From Alphaproteobacteria bacterium (GTDB lineage Bacteria; Pseudomonadota; Alphaproteobacteria; Paracaedibacterales; CAITNM01), in assembly GCA_947487955.1 (NCBI GenBank), contig CANKYV010000011.1, forward strand, positions 1 through 46,952: a stretch of 46,952 nucleotides of DNA, written 5' to 3'. The notes beneath the pieces were generated by a model, which was not told the origin of the DNA, ran no database searches, and saw nothing but the letters and a program-made list of their open reading frames with translations. Shown here one piece after another: positions 24,785 to 33,257 of this stretch; the stretch's first letter is position 1; every line of letters begins with the position of its first letter. Both the position numbers and the translations under genes were made by a program.

Positions 24785-24893
24785 GAGTCTGGCACCTATG
24801 GGCTATTTTTCAAGCTAATTCTGCGAGCGATCCTAAGGTCGCTCGCATTTAGAGTCTGTATTGACGACACTTAAGATGCCTTTATCAGCTTAA
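24785..24893 (+). pseudogene. Decayed duplicate of the galU 3' end
   Basis: GCGAGCGATCCT (24823-24834) and CTTAAGATGCCTTTATCAG (24870-24888) match the last codons of galU (GCGAGCGATCCT at 20754-20765; CTTAAAATGCCTTTATCAG at 20802-20820). Between and before them the alignment continues with small gaps (AGCTAATT for GGCTAATT, GAGTCTGTATTGACG for GAGTCAGTACTTACA). In frame the end reads ESVLTTLKMPLSA against ESVLTNLKMPLSV in galU. Indels have broken the frame. It overlaps the last codons of the minus-strand gene that follows. Confidence 0.75.
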
Positions 24894-25547
24894 ATCATTT
24901 TCTATGTCACATGCTCGTGGTAGTGTAGCCATTTGTTGCATCAGTTGCTGATATTGCTGTAATGCCAGATTTCTTTGTTCTTCATTAATCATGCAGCTTA
25001 TCATTGCGGATACTATTTTATTGTTGTTTTCAATATAACGTGCTTTTTGCACAAGATTGTAGCTTCTGTAGTCTTCACTGTGTTGTTCAAAGCTTACGCT
25101 TAATTGTTTTTCTGTGACTTCTGGTAAGGCTAGCTCTTCCTGTGTGAGTTGAGTAACTAGAAAAGTTTTATATGGAACGTAATAACCTTCTTCATCAATA
25201 AAATTCTCATTTGTGAAGATTACATTCATACGTAAGCGCCCTAAGGCATCTACATCGTAGGGAATATTGGTAAAACCTTCTTCAAGAAATCTTAATTCAG
25301 TTGTGTGTGAGTGGGGGGCAGTCAAAAATTGTCGCAAAATCTCTTGATTATCTTCTTTGGTAAGGCTCCATTCTCTTCCATTAATATCTACAGATCCGGC
25401 AAGGGCTGTGACAAAATCTCCTATTGTTATATCTTCAATTGTTGGGAGAGAAATGCTGGGTGTTTTCTTGATCTCTTCTTTTTGCTCTTCTGCACTGAAG
25501 ATGTGAGAGGTTAAACATAAAATCATTATCAATAAATATTTAGTCAT
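24885..25547 (-). CDS. Secreted protein of unknown function
   Basis: A 220-residue protein with signal peptide (YLLIMILCLTSHIFSA, cut near residue 19) and an acidic, Lys/Glu-rich start to the mature part. The middle has alternating strands and turns (ELRFLEEGFTNIPYDV, LRMNVIFTNENF), the end is a Gln-rich helix (LQQYQQLMQQMATL). No known motif is visible. Its stop codon lies inside the galU-tail remnant, so the end of this protein may have been set by that rearrangement. Convergent with the island genes. Confidence 0.68.
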   Translation of the reverse strand: MTKYLLIMILCLTSHIFSAEEQKEEIKKTPSISLPTIEDITIGDFVTALAGSVDINGREWSLTKEDNQEILRQFLTAPHSHTTELRFLEEGFTNIPYDVDALGRLRMNVIFTNENFIDEEGYYVPYKTFLVTQLTQEELALPEVTEKQLSVSFEQHSEDYRSYNLVQKARYIENNNKIVSAMISCMINEEQRNLALQQYQQLMQQMATLPRACDIENDLS

Positions 25548-25644
25548 AATTAACTCATTAAAAAACTTATATTTATTATTTAGTAATAATTATAATTTTT
25601 TGCAATATATATTTTTTTTATAAAATTTTAAGCTGGATAATTGG

Positions 25645-25674
25645 TTGCTATTTTTTTTGTGAATGATCTAGAAT
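25645..25674 (+). promoter_or_regulatory. Candidate sigma-70 promoter for the phosphomannomutase gene
   Basis: TTGCTA and TAGAAT with 18 bases between, ending 27 bases before the ATG, in an otherwise very AT-rich gap. Match to consensus is 4 of 6 for each box, so this is a suggestion only. Confidence 0.35.
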
Positions 25675-25701
25675 ATCCCATATTTTTAACAAAGATAGAG
25701 C

Positions 25702-27057
25702 ATGTATCAGCCTAATCCGGTTATTTTGCGCGAGTATGATATAAGAGGGACTTACGGTAATAATCTTTTTAATGCAGATGCTACATGGCTTGGGGAATGT
25801 TTCGGTAGTTTATTGTGTGGTAATGGTGGGGAAACTGTTGTTGTGTGTCGCGATGGGCGTGACAGTTCTCCAGCACTTCATGCTGCTTTGTGTAAGGCGT
25901 TGATCGATTGTGGTCTTGAGGTTCTAGATATCGGTATTGGCCCCACACCTATGAGCTATTTTGCAGGTTTTGAACTAAATGCTGATGCAACCTTAATGAT
26001 TACGGGGTCTCATAATCCAAAAGATGATAATGGCATCAAAATTATGATGGGGAATAAGCCTTTTTTTGGAGAGCAAATCCAAAAACTTATTCATCAAGCA
26101 GTTACAAAAAAGCCTGGTGGTACTCGCACATCGTGCAAAGACATATTCACTAAATACGTTCAGCGAATATTGCAGTGTCATGAATTCAAAAAACCCTTAA
26201 GAATTGTTTGGGATGCTGGAAATGGTGCTGCAGGACCGATTGTTGAAGCGTTTTGTGAAGCATTGCCCGAGCATTTTCATATAGCTTTATTTACAGATAT
26301 TGATAGTAGTTTTCCTAATCATCATCCTGACCCTAGTGTACCTAAGAATTTGAGCCATCTTATTGCGGCTGTTAAAGAACATAAGTGCGATATCGGTTTT
26401 GCTTTTGATGGAGATGCAGACCGTATTGGCGTTGTTGATGCTAGCGGGCGTATCGTTGCTGGTGATGAATTGGTTGCCATTATAAGCCAAGCCGTTTTGC
26501 AAGAAGCGAAAGGTGGTACGGTCATTGCTGATGTAAAATGTAGTAACCATACGTTTAATGCAATTGCGCAGGCTGGTGGGAAGCCAGTGATGGAGCGCAC
26601 GGGTCATTCTTGGATTAAACAAGCGATGGTTCAGCATAATGCTGTGTTTGCAGGTGAGATGAGTGGTCATATGTTTTTCAAACATCAGTACTACGGTTTT
26701 GATGATGGGCTATATGCAGCTATTTTTCTGCTGAATTATATTCAAAAACTTGATGGAAGTTTTTCTGATTTAGTATTAAAACTTCCCAAGGCTTATAGTA
26801 CCCCGGAAATACGTCTTAATTGTGATGAAGATGAGAAAGTACAAATTATTTGTGATTTGAAAAAAAAACTAACTCAGGCTGGAAAAGTTTTTAAAGACAT
26901 TGACGGTGTGCGTGTTGAAGAAGCTTATGGTTGGTGGTTGGTGCGTGCATCTAATACGCAAAGTGCTTTGATTGTAAGGGCAGAAGGTAGTACTGAAAAA
27001 GATTTGCAAAGAATTCTTGGGGAGTTACACGCTTTTGGAGTAAGCATTGCTGGGTAA
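25702..27057 (+). CDS. Phosphomannomutase/phosphoglucomutase
   Basis: An alpha-D-phosphohexomutase of 451 residues that interconverts hexose 1- and 6-phosphates and would supply glucose 1-phosphate to GalU. Motifs in order: REYDIRGTYG near the start; active-site serine loop MITGSHNPKDDNGIK (phospho-Ser about residue 103); metal loop FAFDGDADRIG; sugar-binding loop GEMSGHMFF; and the phosphate-binding loop IVRAEGSTEKDL, where the usual RxSNTEP is altered. The EMSGH form is that of dual-specificity AlgC/ManB enzymes. It ends 7 bases before the convergent fliS stop. Confidence 0.92.
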   Translation: MYQPNPVILREYDIRGTYGNNLFNADATWLGECFGSLLCGNGGETVVVCRDGRDSSPALHAALCKALIDCGLEVLDIGIGPTPMSYFAGFELNADATLMITGSHNPKDDNGIKIMMGNKPFFGEQIQKLIHQAVTKKPGGTRTSCKDIFTKYVQRILQCHEFKKPLRIVWDAGNGAAGPIVEAFCEALPEHFHIALFTDIDSSFPNHHPDPSVPKNLSHLIAAVKEHKCDIGFAFDGDADRIGVVDASGRIVAGDELVAIISQAVLQEAKGGTVIADVKCSNHTFNAIAQAGGKPVMERTGHSWIKQAMVQHNAVFAGEMSGHMFFKHQYYGFDDGLYAAIFLLNYIQKLDGSFSDLVLKLPKAYSTPEIRLNCDEDEKVQIICDLKKKLTQAGKVFKDIDGVRVEEAYGWWLVRASNTQSALIVRAEGSTEKDLQRILGELHAFGVSIAG

Positions 27058-27064
27058 TTTTTTC

Positions 27065-27463
27065 CTACTGAGCAGGAGGGGGTAAATCAACCCAAAAATC
27101 TTCCATTGCTTTTAAATTGAGGACTATTTTTTCGTATACTTCTTTGTTGCGTTTGACTACGTACTGATTAATGACCTTATGTAAATTATCAAAATGTAGC
27201 TGTAAATCTTTAAGGCCTTCTATTACCTCCGGTTTATTTTTATGTTTTGCTGCTGCTTGATTGATATATCCTTCCATAATATTAGATAAAGCAATTGATT
27301 TATAAACAGCTTTTTCACCGGTTTCTATGCTTGCAGCTAACTTATAGCTTCTAAACAAACGTTCGCTTTCTTGTATTTTCATGTTGATATCTTTTAAGAC
27401 GGTCGCAATTTGCTGATTAATTGTTAAGCCTTGTATGGAAGTTTGTTTATATCGGTTATACAT
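27065..27463 (-). CDS. fliS: Flagellar export chaperone FliS
   Basis: FliS binds flagellin and keeps it unfolded for export. The 132-residue protein is all helical and starts MYNRYKQTSIQGLTINQQI, the FliS opening (Y..T.. then a helix for the conserved core). The middle helix holds KAVYKSIALSNIMEGYI, matching the family's KAxxIIxxLxxxLD, and a Trp near the end (MEDFWVDL) fits. AGGA lies 8 bases before the ATG. It follows fliD by 9 bases, the usual fliD-fliS order. Sequence similarity alone is modest; the neighbour makes it convincing. Confidence 0.8.
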   Translation of the reverse strand: MYNRYKQTSIQGLTINQQIATVLKDINMKIQESERLFRSYKLAASIETGEKAVYKSIALSNIMEGYINQAAAKHKNKPEVIEGLKDLQLHFDNLHKVINQYVVKRNKEVYEKIVLNLKAMEDFWVDLPPPAQ

Positions 27464-27472
27464 ATTTAGATC

Positions 27473-29293
27473 CTAGTTTCTTCTACTGTGGGCCATGCTC
27501 ATGTTTTCTAATTGTCTTGAAAAGTCTGCATAACGGGCTTTCATTGCATCATAACGAGCAGCTTGCGTTATCCATCTTTTTTCTTCTCTTTCTGCCTGTT
27601 TTTCAATTCTTTTAACTTGTTTTTCAAGTTTTTCATTTTTTTGTTGAACTTTTTTTACTTCAGTTGCAAAGTCCCCTGTATCGCTTTTTAATGATTGATT
27701 AAAAGATCTAGCCGATACAACCCCAAGGCCTTGCGTTGCAGTCATTGTAAAAGTTATAGAGCTACCTTCTGAAATTGGTGCTCCTTTATAATCAATAACC
27801 ATTTTATCGAAAACACTATCTTTTTTGCCTACTAAACGATAAGGGCCTTTTTGTTCAACGTTTCCTGTATCATTGTTTCCAGATACAAATCGTGAATAAT
27901 AAGTACCACCGATATTGCTGAGTGTGATAGTTATTGGTTGTCCAGCTAGCATAGAATCAAAATCTGGTCCAAGGTCTGAGACATGAAAATTACTGTTTGA
28001 AACGACAGCATAATTTCCAAATAATTTTTTGACTTTGTCAAAATTATTATTAATTGCTTCTAAAACTTTTTGGGCATCGGCTATTGTAAAGATACCGGTT
28101 TGAAATCCAGTAGCTGCTTCATCGCGCACAATTCCAATATCTCGATAAGACCTATAATCGCCATCTTTAGCACCCCTTAGGGTGAAACGTGCAATGTCTC
28201 TCAATTGTTCATCAAGTTTTCTAATAAGTGGTGATCGTACCATTACAGCTTCTGGATCTAGAGGGGCACCATCTTCGTCGGTCATCAAATTTCTATTAAG
28301 AATTTCACGTACATCATTATAGTGTTGAAAAAATGCAAGGATTTTGTCACATGCTTCTTTGTTATTATGGCTAATATTAATGTTTAAGTCGTCATAGCTA
28401 CCAGCACTATTTTTTGTGGTATTAAGGAGTTTTAATGTTATTCCAGGAATTAAATCTTTAATGATATTAGAATCAAACGAGTATGTTTTTGTGACTATAC
28501 CATTTGCGCCGTCAACTACGTCACACTCAATTTTTGCTTGCAATTTACTTACATCAGTTGGGGTGGCTGTATTGATGCCAAAATAGGTTGTTAGTAAATT
28601 CCCGTCATCTGAAAAGATAAGGGGTTTTGCAAGACTTGTTCCATTTAACCTTAGTTCATAATTTGAACCATTTTGGGTAAAACTAGCTTGTACATTTGAA
28701 TTGGAATTATTAATGGCTGAGGTAATTGAATATAAAGTATCAGTTTCTTTTACGGTAATTGTATCGCCACCATTAATTGTAAAACTTCCTGCTATGCCTA
28801 ATGCATTATGAATTGAGGTAATGGGTGCATGGCTTGAATTTATAATTGTATCTGCTGTGATACGTGAATCTACAACAGCTAACTGCACAACACGAACTGC
28901 TATTGCGCCGGTAGTTGCTTGAGCAACGGTATTATCTATAGTGACTTCTACGTAAGACGTTGTTGAAAATTCTCCTGATTTTGCAATAGATGCTTGAAGA
29001 TTTTTAAAGCTATTTTCAATGCCAGGGCGATCATCACCAAGATAATTGCTTAATGCTATTGCATCAGCTTGTAATGCTTGAACCTTTGATTGTAGGGCGC
29101 TGATGGCTGGAAGAACGGTGGTCTTGTTTCTATCAATAGTGTCGCTTTGTTTTTTTGCGCCAGCAAGAGTTGCTTCTTTGATTTGTTCACCGGTAGCTTG
29201 CATATCAAGGCCACCATTGTTTAGTCCAATACGTACGGGCTTTTTGCCGCTTGGATCTACAATGGCTTTGCCCATGCTTACTTCATTTGGCAC
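27473..29293 (-). CDS. fliD: Flagellar hook-associated protein 2 (filament cap) FliD
   Basis: FliD caps the filament and guides flagellin folding. The 606-residue protein has the N-terminal D0 coiled coil (IKEATLAGAKKQSDTIDRNK, LPAISALQSKVQAL), a FliD N domain with VRVVQLA and SFTINGGDTITV, a D2-D3 region, the FliD C domain (KTYSFDSN, DGDYRSYRDIGIVRD) and a C-terminal coiled coil rich in Lys/Glu (QQKNEKLEKQVKRIEKQ). The start is GTG 29293 with AAGG 7 bases upstream; the internal ATG at 29275 lacks such a site. Forms an operon with fliS. Confidence 0.88.
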   Translation of the reverse strand: MPNEVSMGKAIVDPSGKKPVRIGLNNGGLDMQATGEQIKEATLAGAKKQSDTIDRNKTTVLPAISALQSKVQALQADAIALSNYLGDDRPGIENSFKNLQASIAKSGEFSTTSYVEVTIDNTVAQATTGAIAVRVVQLAVVDSRITADTIINSSHAPITSIHNALGIAGSFTINGGDTITVKETDTLYSITSAINNSNSNVQASFTQNGSNYELRLNGTSLAKPLIFSDDGNLLTTYFGINTATPTDVSKLQAKIECDVVDGANGIVTKTYSFDSNIIKDLIPGITLKLLNTTKNSAGSYDDLNINISHNNKEACDKILAFFQHYNDVREILNRNLMTDEDGAPLDPEAVMVRSPLIRKLDEQLRDIARFTLRGAKDGDYRSYRDIGIVRDEAATGFQTGIFTIADAQKVLEAINNNFDKVKKLFGNYAVVSNSNFHVSDLGPDFDSMLAGQPITITLSNIGGTYYSRFVSGNNDTGNVEQKGPYRLVGKKDSVFDKMVIDYKGAPISEGSSITFTMTATQGLGVVSARSFNQSLKSDTGDFATEVKKVQQKNEKLEKQVKRIEKQAEREEKRWITQAARYDAMKARYADFSRQLENMSMAHSRRN

Positions 29294-29376
29294 TCAGCTA
29301 CCTTTTCGCTATATAATAGTATGCTTTTATATACAAAAATCATGCCAGTAAGGCATGACATAGGATGGCTAAATAA

Positions 29377-29427
29377 TTTTGAAGATGGCCTAGTTAAATA
29401 GAATATTTTATCTAAACCATCTTCAAT
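29377..29427 (-). terminator. Hairpin terminator after the secreted protease gene
   Basis: TTGAAGATGGCCTAGTTAA (29380-29398) pairs with TTATCTAAACCATCTTCAA (29408-29426) with three mismatches and a 9-base loop. On the minus strand it follows the protease stop by a few bases and is followed by AAAATTATTT. A small CATGCC/GGCATG hairpin at 29341-29357 lies in the same gap. Confidence 0.6.
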
Positions 29428-29430
29428 TTT

Positions 29431-30618
29431 TTATATTGAGGTTCCTAATAATTCTTGAATATCACTAAGTGTAATCATTTGATGGATATTTAAGAGAGGA
29501 TGATTTATCCTTTCTGGTAAAGAAGATAATAACAGTTTTGCTGATTCTTTATCCTTAGATTTTATCGCTTGTGCGAATAAATCTTCGATAGCTTTTGTGG
29601 CTATATTTTTATGAGCAGAACTTACAATGCCAATGAGTTCGTGATTTTCATTATAGACACCGCTACCGCTTAATCCATTTACAATCATTGCTTGAATACG
29701 TGGGTCTGTTCTTGTAGGATCCCAGATTTCATCGCTAATTATACCTGATTGGGTATTTTTTGTGCTTGCGCAAACTGCTTCTACAATAAGCATGTCTTCT
29801 AAGGGCTTAGCAACTTGAGAAAAGTAAGTTGTGCCCAAAGGTAACGTAGTTTTGAATTGTTGAGTTTTTCCAGGCAAAATAGCTCTTACTTGATGTTCCA
29901 AATCAGGTTTTCTGAGTTCTTCAGTTAAACGATGATTGCTGCCATCATGTAGTTTGGTAGCTAAACTATGCCCTAAAACATATATAATTGTTTCTGCTTC
30001 AATTGCAGAAGAGACAACTTTAGCAATCGGATGAGTTTCTGCAAATGGGTCAATTTCCAATATACAATAATCAGAACCAACAATAGAAAAATCTTTTCCT
30101 GTAAGAGGAGCTTTTGCTGCTTCGGTAACATATTCTTCATAATTCGCTACAAATGGTAAACTGTTTGGAAGATTGATTATATCTAGTGTACGTCTTACTT
30201 CTTCTCTTGCAACTTCTTGACGATTGGAAGGATAAATTATATTGCGTACTTCTCGACAGCTTTGTCTATTTCTTTTGAGTTGTTCGTTTATATCTGCTTG
30301 AAAAAAGGTAATCTCTCCTTTGTATCCAAAACCAATAGCATAAGAAAGCTCTGAACATAGAAATGAAGAGATAACCCAAGTGTTACCGGGAACCATTTTT
30401 TCATGAGAATGGGTCAGTACTTTTCCTGGTGCTACGTATGTACCATTAAAAATATTTGTTTGCCCATCAGGCTTTTCTGTGAGAATTATTACTGCAGCAC
30501 TACAGCCTGGTACATTTCTAGCAGCTCCAATACTCTCTTCATGGTCTCCTTGTGTTCGGAAAGAGCCTTCAGCAATAGATAGAAACCATAATAAGCTTAG
30601 GAGAAATTTCTTTGTCAT
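29431..30618 (-). CDS. Secreted trypsin-like serine protease (S1 family)
   Basis: A 395-residue protein with signal peptide (KFLLSLLWFLSIAEG). The triad of S1 peptidases can be placed: His72 in VLTHSHEK (aligns with LTAAH), Asp183 in SDYCILEID (aligns with the DIALL element), and Ser317 in NGLSGSGVYNENHELIGIV (aligns with GDSGGP). The motif is GLSGS rather than GDSGG, as in some trypsin-like bacterial secreted proteases and the S1B/HtrA branch. There is no PDZ domain. The region after the Ser (about 80 residues) is a helical extension. Likely exported; substrate unknown. Confidence 0.75.
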   Translation of the reverse strand: MTKKFLLSLLWFLSIAEGSFRTQGDHEESIGAARNVPGCSAAVIILTEKPDGQTNIFNGTYVAPGKVLTHSHEKMVPGNTWVISSFLCSELSYAIGFGYKGEITFFQADINEQLKRNRQSCREVRNIIYPSNRQEVAREEVRRTLDIINLPNSLPFVANYEEYVTEAAKAPLTGKDFSIVGSDYCILEIDPFAETHPIAKVVSSAIEAETIIYVLGHSLATKLHDGSNHRLTEELRKPDLEHQVRAILPGKTQQFKTTLPLGTTYFSQVAKPLEDMLIVEAVCASTKNTQSGIISDEIWDPTRTDPRIQAMIVNGLSGSGVYNENHELIGIVSSAHKNIATKAIEDLFAQAIKSKDKESAKLLLSSLPERINHPLLNIHQMITLSDIQELLGTSI

Positions 30619-30693
30619 TGTTTAAATCAAATACTATTGTTTTTCTAGTTTGTAATATAGAAACTATTTTTGGGCATTTCTAGAAAATTCTAC

Positions 30694-31290
30694 TTAAGCC
30701 ACCTTATATCGATGCGTTAAAGCCGTAGATAACGTGCCATCATCTAGATAATCTAGCTCGCCTCCAACAGGTACACCGTGTGCAAGGCTTGAAATATTTT
30801 TCACAAAAGAAGAAATACGCTCACGTACGTAGTGCATGGTAGTTTGTCCATCAAGAGTAGCACTTAAGGCAAAGATTACCTCTTGAAAAGGAGTATTTTG
30901 TACCTTTTCAAGTAAGGGCTGCAAGTTCAATTGTTCAGGGCCGATACCTTGCATTGCAGATAAATTTCCTCCAAGTACGAAATACTGACCTCTGTAAGTA
31001 TTTGAACGCTCCATTGCCCATAGATCACTGACTGATTCTACGATGCATAGAGTATATGGATCACGCTTGGGATCACGACACAAACTGCATGTTGTATTAC
31101 TGTCGAGATTAAAACAACTTTGACAAATTTGGATAGTCTCATAAGCATGTGCAATCGCCTCAATAAGCGGCGCCATATGAGATTCTTTTTTTTGTAGCAG
31201 ATGCAATGCTGCTCTTCGGCCCGATCTGGGGCCGAGGCCAGGGAGCCGGCTCAAAAGCTGTATCAGCCGTTGAATTTCGGCGCTGTTCAT
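30694..31290 (-). CDS. recR: Recombination mediator RecR
   Basis: RecR works with RecF and RecO to load RecA on gapped DNA. Order of domains: helix-hairpin-helix (LLSRLPGLGPRSGRRAALHL, residues 10-29), a C4 zinc finger (CQSCFNLDSNTTCSLC), and a Toprim domain (CIVESVSDLWAMERS, YFVLGGNLSAMQGIGPE). The ATG at 31290 gives 198 residues, the normal size. A GTG at 31317 would add nine residues without family support. Divergent from hemC with 44 bases between starts, so the two share a compact regulatory region. Confidence 0.95.
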   Translation of the reverse strand: MNSAEIQRLIQLLSRLPGLGPRSGRRAALHLLQKKESHMAPLIEAIAHAYETIQICQSCFNLDSNTTCSLCRDPKRDPYTLCIVESVSDLWAMERSNTYRGQYFVLGGNLSAMQGIGPEQLNLQPLLEKVQNTPFQEVIFALSATLDGQTTMHYVRERISSFVKNISSLAHGVPVGGELDYLDDGTLSTALTHRYKVA

Positions 31291-31334
31291 TGTAGAGTTT
31301 CCAGATGCATATAACACTTAAGTAGCATGGTTTT

Positions 31335-32240
31335 GTGATAACGCCTAGTCCCATTCGTATAGGAACGCGAAAATCTGCCCTAGCAATTGTGCAGACTAGG
31401 CAAGTACTGACTGCTATGGGGATTAACGCTAATTGTGAGCTGGTTCCTATGGTTAGTTCTGGGGATAAAATAGCAGGGCCATTGCATGAGTGTGGGGGTA
31501 AATCTCTCTTTACGAAAGAGCTTGATGCTATTTTGCTACGGGGTGAAATTGATTTGGCTGTGCATTCAATGAAAGATGTAGAAACACCTTTGCCTGAAGG
31601 GCTTGAGCTTGCTGCGGTACCTCTTCGTCTGGATCCTAAAGATGTGCTAATTACAAATCCGAATGTGCAACTTGAAAATCATGAAGCAAATATAACGATT
31701 GGAACTTCATCGTTGCGTCGTGCGCGTCAGTTAACACTTCACTATCCTAATGTTTCCATTATGCCATGCCGAGGTAACATTCAAACTCGTTTGCAAAAAT
31801 ATATTAATGGAGATTTTGATGGGATTATTCTTGCATTAGCTGGATTAATGCGTATGGGAATTTTTAATAAAAATAGTATTGATGGGGTGAGTGCCAATGT
31901 GCAAGTTCTTGATGCTAATTTTTGTGTGCCAGCACCTGGGCAAGGTGCGCTAGCTGTTGTAAAACGGTGTGGTGATACTCGTTTTGATTCGATATTACAA
32001 AAAGTTAATCATCCAGATAGCTTTCTGGCCATTCAAATTGAGCGAACTATTACTGATTCACTTAACCTTTCGTGTCATGATGCAGTTGGAGTGTATGCAC
32101 AGATTGAGGGTAGTACGTTTTCAGTGAGCGCTATACTATTTAGTAGCCAAGGTCTTATTGAGAAAAAAGTAAATGGATTATTGAAGGGGCATGATAAAAT
32201 TGTTCAGGGATTTATTGAAGAAATTAAACAGGCGATGTAA
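31335..32240 (+). CDS. hemC: Hydroxymethylbilane synthase (porphobilinogen deaminase)
   Basis: HemC joins four porphobilinogens for haem synthesis. Visible: RIGTRKSALAIVQT (residues 8-21), GGKSLFTKELDAILL, DLAVHSMKDVETPLP, GTSSLRRARQL, PCRGNIQTRL, and the cofactor-binding Cys near residue 247 in NLSCHDAVGVYA, where the usual GGC is changed to LSC. Length 301 is normal. The start is GTG 31335; the ATG at 31327 is immediately followed by a stop. No other haem gene is nearby. Confidence 0.95.
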   Translation: MITPSPIRIGTRKSALAIVQTRQVLTAMGINANCELVPMVSSGDKIAGPLHECGGKSLFTKELDAILLRGEIDLAVHSMKDVETPLPEGLELAAVPLRLDPKDVLITNPNVQLENHEANITIGTSSLRRARQLTLHYPNVSIMPCRGNIQTRLQKYINGDFDGIILALAGLMRMGIFNKNSIDGVSANVQVLDANFCVPAPGQGALAVVKRCGDTRFDSILQKVNHPDSFLAIQIERTITDSLNLSCHDAVGVYAQIEGSTFSVSAILFSSQGLIEKKVNGLLKGHDKIVQGFIEEIKQAM

Positions 32241-32250
32241 TAATTTCTTT

Positions 32251-33222
32251 CTATCTTTGATCTAACTTAAATTCAATGCGACGATTGCGATCAAGATTTG
32301 CTTCTTCTGTACTAAGTGGCTGAAATTCTCCAAAACCAGCTGCTACTAAATGTTTTCCATCAATGCCTTTTTTAATCATGTATTGCACAACTGCAATTGC
32401 ACGAGCAGATGACAATTCCCAGTTTGAAGGAAATTGTGTGCTTTTTATAGGGCGCTTGTCAGTATGACCATCTACGCGAAGGATCCAATTAATTTCAGAA
32501 GGGATTTTGCTGCCAATTTCTTTTAGAGCGGTTACAAGTTCATTTAACTGTTTTTTTCCTTCTTCACCAAGATCAGCAGAACCTACTTCAAAAAGTACTT
32601 CAGATTGAAAAACGAATCTATCATCAACAACGCGGACATCGCTTCGATCTCCCAAAATTTTTTTTAACTGCGCAAAAAATTGTGAACGAAATTGCCCAAC
32701 TTTGATTGAGTCTTTGTGTTTTTCTTGTTCTTTTTCTAGGGCTTGCAAGTCAAGTTGAAGTTTTTTAACATTTGCTTCTTTTTGTGCTGAATCAGTTTGC
32801 GCTTGATTGAGTAGATCTTGTAGCTGCTTTAGGCGTTCTTCCAGCTTTTCTAAGTCTATTTTTAAACGTTCATTCGCTGTACGTTGATCGGTATGTTGAT
32901 TTTTTTCAAGATCTAAATCTTGGGAAAGCTTTGCTAATTGCATATTAAGGTTTGTAATGAGTTCTTCCAGAGATGTTACTTTTGCTGATGCTTCTTCGTG
33001 TTGGCTTTTTGCTTTAACTAAATTTTGCTCAAATAATCTTAATTGAGCTTGCAGTCTAGCAACCTCAGAATCTTTTGTATTAATTGTTTCGACTAAGAAA
33101 ACTTGAGCTACAAGAAATGTCATTAAAACAAAGATAATTGCCATTAATACTGTAGATAATGCATCTACAAAAGTTGGCCATACTTCAAGGCGAGTGGGAG
33201 TGCGTGGTCGTGCAAAAAACAT
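32251..33222 (-). CDS. MotB/OmpA-type peptidoglycan-binding envelope protein
   Basis: A 323-residue protein with a single membrane helix near the N terminus (TVLMAIIFVLMTFLVAQVFL), preceded by WPTFVDALS as in the alphaproteobacterial MotB-like family, then a long coiled coil (residues about 50-185, Leu/Glu/Lys heptads) and a C-terminal OmpA-like domain with VLFEVGSADL, the ligand-binding RVDGHTDKRPI and GFGEFQPLSTE...NRRIEFKL. Known relatives pair with a MotA/TolQ-type channel; no such gene is adjacent. It may be a stator-like or cell-wall-anchored protein rather than the flagellar motor MotB. It lies 35 bases after the pgsA stop. Confidence 0.82.
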   Translation of the reverse strand: MFFARPRTPTRLEVWPTFVDALSTVLMAIIFVLMTFLVAQVFLVETINTKDSEVARLQAQLRLFEQNLVKAKSQHEEASAKVTSLEELITNLNMQLAKLSQDLDLEKNQHTDQRTANERLKIDLEKLEERLKQLQDLLNQAQTDSAQKEANVKKLQLDLQALEKEQEKHKDSIKVGQFRSQFFAQLKKILGDRSDVRVVDDRFVFQSEVLFEVGSADLGEEGKKQLNELVTALKEIGSKIPSEINWILRVDGHTDKRPIKSTQFPSNWELSSARAIAVVQYMIKKGIDGKHLVAAGFGEFQPLSTEEANLDRNRRIEFKLDQR

Positions 33223-33257
33223 CTAAACAATCCTTGAAAGCGAGAACACTTAAATTC

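Noticed and set aside
20826-24893. Prophage or transposon with its own integrase or transposase.
   Set aside because: No recombinase, capsid or replication gene is seen between the inverted elements.
31160-31354. Alternative frame across the recR/hemC start region.
   Set aside because: It overlaps the conserved helix-hairpin-helix of RecR and has no family features.
32251-33222. Flagellar motor protein MotB.
   Set aside because: The long coiled coil and the WPTFVDALS opening fit the alphaproteobacterial OmpA/MotB-like envelope family better, and no motA is adjacent.
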